Shown: one piece after another, positions 11,592 to 20,449 of the stretch
How positions within the stretch are numbered: position 1 is the first letter of the stretch
Layout: each line of letters starts with the position of its first letter
DNA from: Podospora comata
Taxonomy: Eukaryota; Ascomycota; Sordariomycetes; Sordariales; Podosporaceae
Reading direction: 5' to 3'
Assembly: GCA_017354895.1 (NCBI GenBank)
Contig: CP071498.1
Span: forward strand, 1,364,001-1,428,000
Length of the DNA: 64,000 nt
The notes under the pieces: generated by a model
The model's input: the letters and a program-made list of their open reading frames with translations, nothing else
What the model was told of the DNA's origin: nothing
Database searches by the model: none
Made by a program: the position numbers and the translations under genes

Positions 11592-12220
11592 AATTTCTTG
11601 GTGTTCCTCTGGTTCTTGTTATGTTTGCAAGCAAGCACAAGATCGGCGTTTGGGGTTGGCAGGCAGATTTCTTTTGTATATACAAAATCTTGGGTTTGAG
11701 GGGTTGTCTTTTTCGGGGCGGGCCGGCTCAAGCTGGTTTGAGATACTTGGTCGGGACTAAACAGGAAGTTCATTTGGTTACTAGCATCATAGTGGACCGT
11801 CGTTGGGGCGGGTGGAAGCAATATGAATGCATCATGGCTATCTTGATCTGCTACCTTTCAAAATTGAGCTCTTGGATCCAGCTTGACGCTTACTATGGCC
11901 GGCGACGAGCCATCTCCTGACAACGGGGTTTAGGGTCTCGATGGTGTAGTACGAACCACCGATGGACATCGACGGCGTGACATGGCGCCGAGGCAGAATC
12001 ATGTCACTTTCAGCAGTAGGTGGAATACCCGCGAGGAAACCATATCAACCGGCACACCTGCGTGACTCGACATTCGCGGGATTAAAGCACTCCGTGACGG
12101 CGTTCCAGAAAAATATAACATTCAAACCATCATCTTCTTCAACTATCACCGCTCATCAAGCAATAGCTTATCCGTCTCGATCTCTACCCCTTCAGTCACC
12201 ACTCACCAACATTGCCCACC
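11592..12220. other. Intergenic, leu5 to thioesterase gene
   Basis: 629 nt between co-directional genes. The last ~90 nt (12130-12220) is a C/A-rich leader typical of a fungal 5' UTR. No separate gene is supported. Confidence 0.5.
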
Positions 12221-13144
12221 ATGGCCTCCACCCAGAACCAAAACCAAGGACAAGACCGCCCCATCATCAAGGCCCATTCCGCTCCCGAGAACCACAACCA
12301 ACACGTCAAAGACCCCCTCGCCCACTTCAATGGCATCCCCCCCCTCGCCAAAATGCTCTCCGATCCCGCCCTCCTCAGCACCCAAGTCGTCGACCGCCGC
12401 CCCTTGCCCTCGGGTGAGAGCAACTTTGTTCGCAAGGTGATGAACTCTGGCTCCACCGTCAGGGCGTGCGTGACATTCTTCCGGATGCTGCAGCCCCCTG
12501 CTTCAATGGTCAAGAAAGCTCAGGCTGCCGGGGCAAAGGGGGAGTTGATCCCCATGGAGGAGATCACCAAATCCAAAGTGATGCTGCAGGGGGGTGGGGC
12601 GCAGGACGGGGAGGATATGAAGAACCCGTTTTTGCTGTTTAGTGCGCTGGTGGATTTAGGGGAGGATCTTTGTGGTTATGCCGGGACGATGCATGGGGGC
12701 TTGTTTGCGGTGTTGATGGACGAGGTTATGGGGACGGCGGCCAATTTTCAGAGTGGTAAGTTTTTTGAGTTTTTTTTTCCTTTTGCTATATCATTCCAGC
12801 TGCTCCGCGGTTGAGGGAGGGGTTGGGATTCTTGGGGCAGGATGCTGACGGAACTGTGTTAACAGAGCACGGCGCGTATACTGTCCAGTTCAACACCAAC
12901 CTTCAGAAGGCGATCAAGTTGCCTATGGTGGTTGTTATCAGGGGGAGGGTGGTCAAGAAGGCTGGACGGAAGATCATGGTTAGGGGGTGTATTGAGGATC
13001 AGAATGGTTAGTTGTTGAGATTGGTTGCTGTATCCCTATTTGATCATAGAGTATGACTAACAATATTGAACAGGCAATATCATGGCTGAGGGCGATGGTC
13101 TCTGGATCCAGATGGATAAGAACGTGGGCAGGAGTCAATTGTAG
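12221..13144 (+). CDS. HotDog-fold acyl-CoA thioesterase-like protein (PaaI/THEM4 type)
   Basis: Three exons, 12221-12755, 12866-13006 and 13074-13144, give 248 residues. Both introns lie at phase 1. The ATG at 12221 is in an ACC-ATG context and ends a C/A-rich leader. The HotDog core starts near residue 150 with GTMHGGLFAVLMDEVMG, the HGG turn and the following acidic helix that mark PaaI/THEM4-type thioesterases. The strand AYTVQFNTNLQKAI and the VVIRGRVVKKAGRK segment follow, as the family requires. The ~120 residues before the core are poorly conserved in type and have no targeting peptide I can be sure of. The substrate is presumably a fatty acyl-CoA, by family only. Confidence 0.82.
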
Positions 13145-13498
13145 ATGTTGCTCTTGGCAAGTTGTTTGCAGGCAATAGAGGGAGGAAGGTGATATAATAA
13201 TCTGAAACTTGACCCGGACTTTCTCCTCGAGAAGACCAACAGTGGGAAGCTCTTACCAACGGCCAATGATGACATGAAGTGAGAATGGCAAACCTGAGAG
13301 ACCGGAGCTGGAAGGCGTATCTCACCATTGGAGGTCAACCTTTTTTTTTTTTGTTTTTTATTTTTTACTTTTTTTTACACGAGAGGACAGACTTTCAGAA
13401 CTCAACCAACCAGACATTTCTAACATCAACTCGCCTCTTCTGCTTGCACTTGCTTGAACATTATTTCGTTCTTGATCGTCACTTTACCCACAAACACT

Positions 13499-13905
13499 GT
13501 AGGTTATCATTTCATGACTCTAGATGGCATAACAAAACAAACGGACTAACCAACCAATCAATCATGCTATAGGAAGTCCAGGAGAAAATTACCAGAATGT
13601 CCAAACCCGACTTATCATCCCCATGCCAAAGGAGGGAAGAACCTTTCAATGCCGCCCGTCGCCGGAACTTCTAGAGCAGCCGCTTTTACATGATAACCGA
13701 GGACGCCTTCGAGAAGATGGTGAAGGACATGCAATCATCTTCGACTCACATCGACTTGGCTGCCCTCTTTTGCCTGGGTCGCGTGTCACGGAATTTCTGA
13801 TCCACGGTTCTCGATGTTCTAGACATTGGCGGTTTTGACGCCTCGTGGTTGGAGTTCAAATGGTGCAAGAGAATAGCGCAACGTACTACACAACGAAGAG
13901 AATGA
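13499..13905 (+). pseudogene. Decayed gene with an apparently spliced 5' leader and in-frame stops
   Basis: A leader intron fits 13499-13572 (GTAGGT donor, GACTAACC branch-like site, CTATAG acceptor). An ATG at 13597 opens a frame that reads like protein (FYMITEDAFEKMVKDM, then LDVLDIGGFDASWLEFKW) for 103 codons. It carries in-frame stops at codons 26 (TAG, 13672) and 68 (TGA, 13798) before a final stop at 13903. No introns with acceptable sites remove these stops. The composition is coding-like and the frame does not shift, so point mutation is the simplest explanation. I do not recognise the family. It lies at the border of the transposon island, where RIP or relaxed selection could have killed it. 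It may instead be chance reading of non-coding DNA. Confidence 0.4.
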
Positions 13906-15012
13906 TACGGATTTTGCTACTGAAAGGTAGGTTCTTTGCCAAGAAATACCCGAACATGCAGGCCTTGGGCGGAGGGGAGGGTTTGAGACAAGGAAGAGCT
14001 TTGAGAGAGGGGGAGGCAAAACATGATGTGGACTCCCTCCTTTTCGAAATGGGCTCTCTCCTTTTAGAAGAGGGTGCCCACCTTTTAGCCTTGTTTTACA
14101 TTTTGCCTTTTCTTTGTTTTTTCCTACCTTTTACTCAAAGAGGAGAGAGGGAGGCACAACATGAGCTTGAACAAGAAGGGGGAGAGAGGGAGGCAGGGGA
14201 TCGTGGAAAGTAAGAGTGTCATCCTACCTTGACCTCAACATGGGCTCAATGTGCCCGGAGCCAGGCCTGCCCCTGCACGACACTGTGCAGGGTGCAAAGC
14301 GATATATGTATTTCTGATCAGCGAGAAAGGGCATCAATTCCAAGTTTGCTTAGTTATGATACACTCACCTCGAAAGATAAGCATTAAGCCCTGAAAAATA
14401 GTTAACAGGCCTTTAAAGAGGATTGGCAGGTGTTCAAGATAGCCAAAAAGCATTGAAAGATGTTTAAAAGGTCTACTGACTTTCTTTTAAAGTATGTTTT
14501 ACGATATGATGAGTGTTGACTTATGTTGTGTGGTCCGTTGGCATAGGTTCAATCACCAGGCAATATATCATCAAAATTAAGGAGGAAAAGGCGATGTATT
14601 GTTCGGAAAAGGAATCACCCTCCAAAGCTCAGCAAAGCCTATAAAATGCCATCCTCCACCATCCCCACTAATCGCCCCACAGTTGATATGCCAATTATTT
14701 GTGGGCAGGGCCTTTTTCTCCGTTAAAGAAGTGTAAGTTGATAATAATTACACAATCTCTTGACCTGCAATGCCCATTTTTTTTGGATGGGGGAGTAACA
14801 CTTTAGTGTTCAAAGATGGTGAAAAGGGATATGGATTTCAAGGTTGTTCAACACATATAAGCGTAACAACGGGAGTATGGAAGCGGAATGTTAGTGATTC
14901 GGAATAGCGACAAAGAATATCAACTCTAGTGATACCTATGAATATCACATATGACTATATCCAGCTAAAAACTTGGGATCCCGTCCGCTGTTCCCAAGAT
15001 AAGTAACTAAGA
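13906..15012. other. Gene-free accessory DNA
   Basis: About 1.1 kb without a supportable gene. It includes near-duplicate purine-rich segments with GAGAGAGGGRGGCA around 14000 and 14140, a perfect 8-bp-stem hairpin at 14271-14292 (CCCTGCAC / GTGCAGGG, 6-nt loop), the minisatellite relic listed separately, and A/T-rich DNA leading into the LTR nest. Confidence 0.5.
14369..14480 (-). repeat. Degenerate 20-21-bp minisatellite relic
   Basis: Read on the - strand, this stretch splits into five units of 20-21 nt with the pattern CTATCTTTNAANNCCTNNNAN. It is the same unit type seen in twelve copies at 63250-63505 on the + strand. The units are diverged, so the match is by eye and rests on length, phase and the CTATCTTT core. 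Confidence 0.5.
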
Positions 15013-15406
15013 TGTTAGGGTTTTGGAAGACAGTGGGGCCACAAGAAACTAATCAGGACTGGACCGAGGCTCACAGTCCAGATAGACAGAACGGACCAAT
15101 AAGATGGGGACCAGGGACCGCGGCGGGGCTTACGGTCCACAGTCCAGCATCGGCCAATCAGGAGTGGACCGAGGACCGTCTGTAAGTCAACGGTCTACAG
15201 TCCCAAGGTCTATATATTCGGAGGAACTGGCTAGTGTAAATAGATAGTTTCGCAGTATATAATTTAACTTACAATCGTTAGTATTTTAATTATTAAATTC
15301 AAAACAAGCTATTATTATACACCATTTAGCTATATCAAACCAGAATTATTTAGAAGCATCTTTAACTAGTATCTTTTTTAGAGGTTTTAGATAAGAGTTT
15401 GTTATA
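15013..15406 (+). mobile_element. RIP-mutated LTR copy
   Basis: A 394-nt copy of the same LTR family as 16588-16971. Its start (TGTTAGGGTTTTGG) aligns with TGTCACGGCTTGAC and its end GTTATA with GTCACA. The last ~170 nt differ from the intact copy mostly by C-to-T and G-to-A changes in the RIP pattern (for example GTAGATAGACAGTTCC to GTAAATAGATAGTTTC). The flanks TAAGA (15008-15012) and TAAAA (15407-15411) look like a 5-bp target duplication with one G-to-A change. The 5' half is still GC-rich. Confidence 0.7.
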
Positions 15407-15512
15407 TAAAAAGAGATTTATTACGAGGGTAAAAACAACAGTTACCTGATTAGTTCTAAAACGTAGATTTATATTAATAATTAATTATATTACGTTTTAT
15501 TATTTAACTATC

Positions 15513-15933
15513 TGTCACAGTTAAGCCAACAGGCAGGACAGACCGTGTGCGGGGCACAAGACGCACAGCCAATCGCTAGTAGGACCAATCAGGGCAAGGC
15601 TACGCGATCGTGGGCAGCAGACTGGGAAGACACAGTGATCGCGGCAATACAACCAATAGGGGGTTACGAAAGATCATAACGATCATTACGATCATTGAGA
15701 ATGAGCGGAATGATCACCATGATCAGGGCTTGGCACGAGGTCTATATATACGGAGGAACTGGCGGGTGTAGATAGACAGTTCCGCAGTATGCAATTCAAG
15801 CTTGTATTCACGGGATCTAGTGTTTACATTGAGACATCTTGTTGTGCACTGTTTAGCTGCACCGAGCCACGATTATTCAGAAGTGCCTTCGACCAGTATC
15901 CCTTTCAGAGGTTCTGGATAGGGGTTCGTCACA
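15513..15933 (+). mobile_element. LTR copy A1, not RIP-mutated
   Basis: 421 nt from TGTCACAG to TTCGTCACA. Its last ~190 nt (from TATATATACGGAGGAACTGG) are almost identical to copy A2. The 5' part differs in sequence and contains near-tandem GATCAT words (15665-15725). The flanking pentamers CTATC and CTACT do not match, so either the boundary or the partner LTR has been lost. No reverse transcriptase or gag frame is present nearby. Confidence 0.7.
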
Positions 15934-16298
15934 CTACTGTGGGTCCTGTAGGCCTTGAAAGCCCCTATACTACTCAAGGTAGTTAGTGGGCCTTAGTGGG
16001 TCTGGTAAAACCTCATGGAAATCCATCGGACCTTTAGTGGCAAGGGTGCCCTGTAGATCGCACCATTATAGCAGCTTATTGCGTAAGCTTGCAGCCACTT
16101 TGGAAGGTTTTAGCATCCTTTGACTAAGCCTCAAGCCACAGTAGCCTTGTAAGCCTAGGCAAGGGTCCCTTATAAAGAATATTCTAGAGGAATCCAACCC
16201 GGGAAATTCCGTTACTGCTTATAGCAGTACTGCCCACTGTAATACTAATCTGTAGGGCAGTAAATAGGGCACTTAGTAGTACCCACATGTTAACAGGT

Positions 16299-16435
16299 AC
16301 AGCTAAATAATGTACAACAAAATGACTTGTCTCAATCACAATAGTCTAGATACCAACGATTGTGACTTGAATTGCATACTGCGGAACTGTCTATCTACAC
16401 TAGCTAGTTCCTTCATATATATAGACTTTCATCCT
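16299..16435 (-). mobile_element. Inverted partial LTR copy
   Basis: The reverse complement matches the family core: TATATATGAAGGAACTAGCT, then AGTTCCGCAGTATGCAATTC. It then follows the variant seen in the RIP-mutated copy (CAATCGTTGGTATCTAG). Similarity stops after the AGCTGTACC segment, so the 3' end is missing. The 365 nt between 15934 and 16298 are not recognisable as LTR and may be internal element sequence or another insertion. Confidence 0.6.
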
Positions 16436-16587
16436 TTAGGTACCTTTGTACTTAGCTCACCTCGGCTCACTAGTGAGCGGTGGTAATTTTTCCTGGCTTA
16501 CCACGCTCACTAAGTGAGCCTAGTAATCTGGCTCACCTCTGCCAAGAGGTAAGCGCTCTATCTTCCTGCAGCTCCGCTGCTACATTC

Positions 16588-16971
16588 TGTCACGGCTTGA
16601 CACTCAGTGGGGCGCAGGCGCACCACGGACCAATCGTTAGTATGGGAGCCCGGACCAATCAGAACGGGATCATTGGGATCGAGGATCGATCCAGAAGAGT
16701 CAATCCCAAAAGGGACAGTATCGATAGGATCGATGGTCGAGTCTATCGATCCAGGACGGCGCCAGGCTTGGCACCGGGACTATATATACGGAGGAACTGG
16801 CTGGTGTAGATAGACAGTTCCGCAGTATGCAATTCAAGCTTGTATTCACGGTATCTAGTGTTTACATTGAGACATCTTGTTGTGCACTGTTTAGCTGCAC
16901 CGAGCCACGATTATTCAGAAGTGCCTTCGACCAGTATCCTTTTCAGAGGTTCTGGATAGGGGTTCGTCACA
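16588..16971 (+). mobile_element. Solo LTR copy A2 with 5-bp target-site duplication
   Basis: 384 nt beginning TGTCACGGC and ending TTCGTCACA, flanked by the identical pentamer CATTC at 16583-16587 and 16972-16976. The TG...CA ends and the 5-bp duplication are what an LTR retrotransposon leaves after recombination between its two LTRs. The sequence is not RIP-mutated. It contains a TATATATA box-like element at about 16781 that may be the element's own promoter. Confidence 0.8.
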
Positions 16972-17036
16972 CATTCCCTTTGATTAGCTACTATAGTCTG
17001 CTGCAGTTTTTACTCAGTCTTGTTATACAGTTGGTC

Positions 17037-17286
17037 TGTGACACCTATCTAGTTCCTTCGTATATATAGACTAGTGGATCATCTATATTTCTTTTGCTAA
17101 GCATGATCTAGGTTACTTTTCTCTCTTTTAGATTATTTGGATTACCGTGATCCTATAGCTTCAATTGTAATCTCATCGCTCTAATCGTGATCCCGTCGCT
17201 CTACTTCTTATTGGTCTACTAATAATTAGTTGGAGTCGCCCCACGCCCTACACGCTGTCTGACTTGCTGTTGGCTTAACTGTAGCT
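17037..17286 (-). mobile_element. Inverted, internally deleted LTR copy
   Basis: On the - strand the left end near 17286 reads TACAGTTAAGCCAACAG, matching the start of copy A1. The core TATATATACGAAGGAACTAG follows, and the copy ends in GTGTCACA at 17037. About 130 nt of the usual 3' part is absent. No target duplication was found. Confidence 0.6.
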
Positions 17287-17856
17287 AAATACCTATATAT
17301 ACTAATTTATTTATAAAAAAGCAAAAGAAATTTCCCTAAATTCTATATCATAAAACTTTTTTTTTTAAAAAAAAAGTTGCGCTACTATAATAATGTTTAG
17401 AACGTTAATATTATACCGTTATAAAAAATATACTATTTTATTTCTTAATAGAAAAATCTACAAAATGCATTTATAGGTATCTTTTTTTTTACTTTTTGGG
17501 TTTCGAAAACTTCAAATAATAACAATATAACAGCCGAGCTAGTACTTAAGTAGGTAACTACTAGAAAATCCTCGATATTGTATGTTTTTGGTGGATTTTT
17601 CTTTTTTTTTCTTAAAGAAAGCATTCCGAGTTTGGAGATATCTTTTTTTGGCTTTGAGACAGGGAAATAGTGGTGCTGTGGTTGGAAATTGTGCGGTTTG
17701 GTGGGTGTCCCGACAGATAAGCATTCAAGGCAGATCTTATCTAAGGGAGAGCGGACGGGATCCCGAGTTCTACATCACTTCAGTTACGCCAAAAGCAGAA
17801 ACTAGGGATCAGGAAAAAGTCGTCATCTTGACATACCTGTGCTGCTATTCCGTTCC
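17287..17856. other. A/T-rich relic DNA beside the HET gene
   Basis: 570 nt, strongly A/T-rich to about 17560, with a long T/A palindrome-like tract at 17357-17381 and several poly-T runs. The composition fits a RIP-flattened repeat but no parent element is recognisable. The last 200 nt would be the 3' flank of the HET-domain gene. Confidence 0.45.
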
Positions 17857-19983
17857 TTAAACAATATCCACGACCCTCATCGCCGCATGCCTCATCATCT
17901 CCCCAGGGGCCTGCTCCTCCTGGTCAAACGAAGGTCGATTTGCAAAGTTGACGATCCCCACACGGCGGTACGCATCATGGGGGGGTGACCATTTGAGAAC
18001 CAGCCATGGGAATCGGTAATTGTAGTATTGATCCGGGTGCTCTGGGTCGTCCCATGGAGAGTCAGGGTTGACGTTTACGTTGTCCTTGAACCCCTTTTTG
18101 GTGATGTAGATTTCTAGGCAGGAGACTTCGTCCGAGGCAGCTAAGGAGTCGGCTGACTGAGGGGCGTTGTGCCATTGGGGGATGTCGGGCGTTATGAGAT
18201 ATTGTTTGTTGCAGAGGGAGATGTATGCTTTGAGGGGGCTGCTGGGGTTCTCTTCTACGGGAGGGCCGAGGACGATTTTTGCTTCGACGCAGGGGCCAGA
18301 GAGGGTCAGCCGGGCATATGAGACTGGGCCGGTGGGATCGGGGCTGGAGAGCTCGGCTTTGTAGTTTAGGGCTGTGAGACGGGTGCTGATGCGGGGAGGG
18401 TTCATGACGTCGTCGAATACGCAGGGTTGGTTGATGGAACACCAGGACCAAGAAGGAGAACCAGGGATTCGGGCCGCTTCCTTGACGCGTAATGCCTTGG
18501 GGTTGGCATCGCGAGTCCAGGCTAGTTGGTGGTGGATTTCCGAAGACCAGATGCCCGCGTAGTAATTCCCTATGTTGAGAGGCTGGAATTTCTGAGCGAT
18601 ACCAGAAAGAGCAATGAGACGGTCGGTATATTTTGTGAAGACTCTCTGGGAGTAGCTCTGCACGAGGCTGAGCCACAGATCGATGATAGGGAAACAAGAG
18701 GAATTGTTTTTGTTGAACTGTGTAGGATCGGAGAGGTGTCCCATTCGACGCTTGTAGCTAACGATGGCGTTGCCTCCGTGGTGACGATGAAGGCTTGTCG
18801 GGTTACACTCGCATGTGATCGTATTCCGGCACTCCCAGATCAACTCATCATAGGCGCAATAGAGGATTCGTTGCGAGAGAAGACGCTCTTGATAGATCCA
18901 ACCCCGTGTCATAGCGGGATAGTTGTCCATTTCAATCTCGGTGTCGACGGAGTAGGAGAAAAGCTTGCTGTGGGTGTCAAAACAGGGACGACGAGCGTAG
19001 TAGGTATGCTGCGGCTTCGCCGAGTGCAGTTCGTGAACGGGATTATTTCGGGCTAGGAAGCAACCGGTAGCAACATCGGGGGCAGACGTGGCAGAGAGCG
19101 TGAACAAGGCGTTCTCGTAGACGTTTTTCATCTGAGCTGCCTCCTTCTCCCAATCTAAACCATCATCCTGGATGATGCAGAGGGCATCAATCCATATATA
19201 CGATAGGCCCAGGTGTTGTACAAATTCGATCGCCTCGTGCAGGGTCTTGGGTATATCTTCCCACGGAATACCCTCAAGCCTGTTTGGCAATGTCGCTTTG
19301 GTCGTTGTAAGGGACTGGGCCAACCCCCAACAATAACTCAAAGCAACGTAGTCAGTGTCTTTCATATCCTCCGTGGTCTCAACTAACCGCGGCAGACCAT
19401 CCCCAGTACCAACATCCACAACCCTCGTAGGAATGAATCCCCTCCTCCCCACCCTACACTCATCATGAGAATCAACACACTCCCTCAATCGTCTTTTCGC
19501 AATCTCCGCCGCCTTCCTCGGGTCAATATCAGCCTCTATAAACGTCGCCCTACCCAGACAACTCTCCGATTCTATTATCTCACAATGTCAGCCTCCCACC
19601 ACCTTACGCACCATTCAAGGAATCTTCTCACCAGTATCAGAGAATACTTCAATAAACCTCAAATATTCGACATCAGCGAGATTGTACTCGAGCTTGAGCG
19701 ACGTCCCAACCCGGCCATCAACAGTAAACATATCATCCTCCAACCTTGGCTCCTTTCCTTCAAAACATTCCAATGCTTCAATCATGACCGTACAATTGAC
19801 GCACGTCTTGGCCGATTCGTAAACATCACTTAACCAGACAGCCAGGGAAAGCGTCATTTTCCCCTGTTTCTGGACATCGACCCATTTGCCGTTGGGCAGG
19901 GGAATCTGTCTGTTGGGCATTAAATCGCAACAAATGCGGCATTTTGGCCCATCGTAAACCGGTAATGAGTCTGAGGTCGACAT
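17857..19983 (-). CDS. HET-domain protein (heterokaryon-incompatibility family)
   Basis: Two exons, 19983-19632 and 19571-17857, joined across a 60-nt intron (GTGAGA...ATAATAG), give 688 residues. The join is in frame and removes a stop that otherwise follows exon 1. The HET domain starts near residue 190 with YVALSYCWG, continues through the LGLSYIWIDALCIIQDD segment, and ends with the CFLARNNPV region by about residue 340. The N-terminal ~145 residues start with a CRICCDLMP segment, and the C-terminal half includes a GWIYQERLLSQRILY block, both usual in this class. HET proteins trigger cell death when incompatible fungal strains fuse, and many related paralogues have no known partner. It borders the LTR island, a common place for this variable family. 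Confidence 0.88.
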
Positions 19984-20449
19984 GATCGTTTTTTTGTTCA
20001 GTGTTGGCTCATGGCGAGTGGTGTTTTGAAAGGCCAAGTTCGATGAGTGAAAACGGACCATCCTGGAAGGTGAGAGAGATATGGCACGGCAGCTTGAGCG
20101 CCAGTTGACACCAAGTGCCAAGCAGCGAACCAACATAATTGGTGTTCCTACAAGTGCGTCGGCAACTTCAGTGCCATTTGTATGTCAGGTTACTCAATAT
20201 TGATATAAACAGCTACATTACATATATAAATCATCGTGCCTCATCCCCTTACCCATCTCCTTCATCCCTATATGTTTCCTCATCTCTGTCCCCAGATCAC
20301 CCCCATGTTCATTACACAAACACCATCATCATACAGTCCCCCCCTTCGCTTCCCCATTCCCCCAATGATGATGGCAGAAGTCGAAAACTAAACCCTCGCC
20401 GGCCTTGATTGCAACAAGCTCAGGCTCCTCGTCCTAAACCCTCTCCCCC
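19984..20449. other. Intergenic, pag1 3' end to HET gene 5' end
   Basis: 466 nt containing the HET promoter and the pag1 3' flank. The region 20230-20400 is C/A/T-rich. No gene is seen. Confidence 0.5.

Noticed and set aside
13330-13600. Poly-T-rich tract as a transposon target or poly(A) tail
   Set aside because: The T runs at 13338-13378 are interrupted and lack any adjoining element with a target duplication, so no LINE or SINE insertion can be claimed.
15789-15986. Small open frame in LTR copy A1 (and its twin at 16827-17069)
   Set aside because: Both are chance frames through the conserved LTR core. They lack any protein motif and stop at unrelated positions.
15513-16971. Reading copies A1 and A2 as the two LTRs of one short non-autonomous element
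   Set aside because: A2 alone has a perfect CATTC duplication, and the outer flanks of the A1-A2 pair (CTATC and CATTC) do not match.
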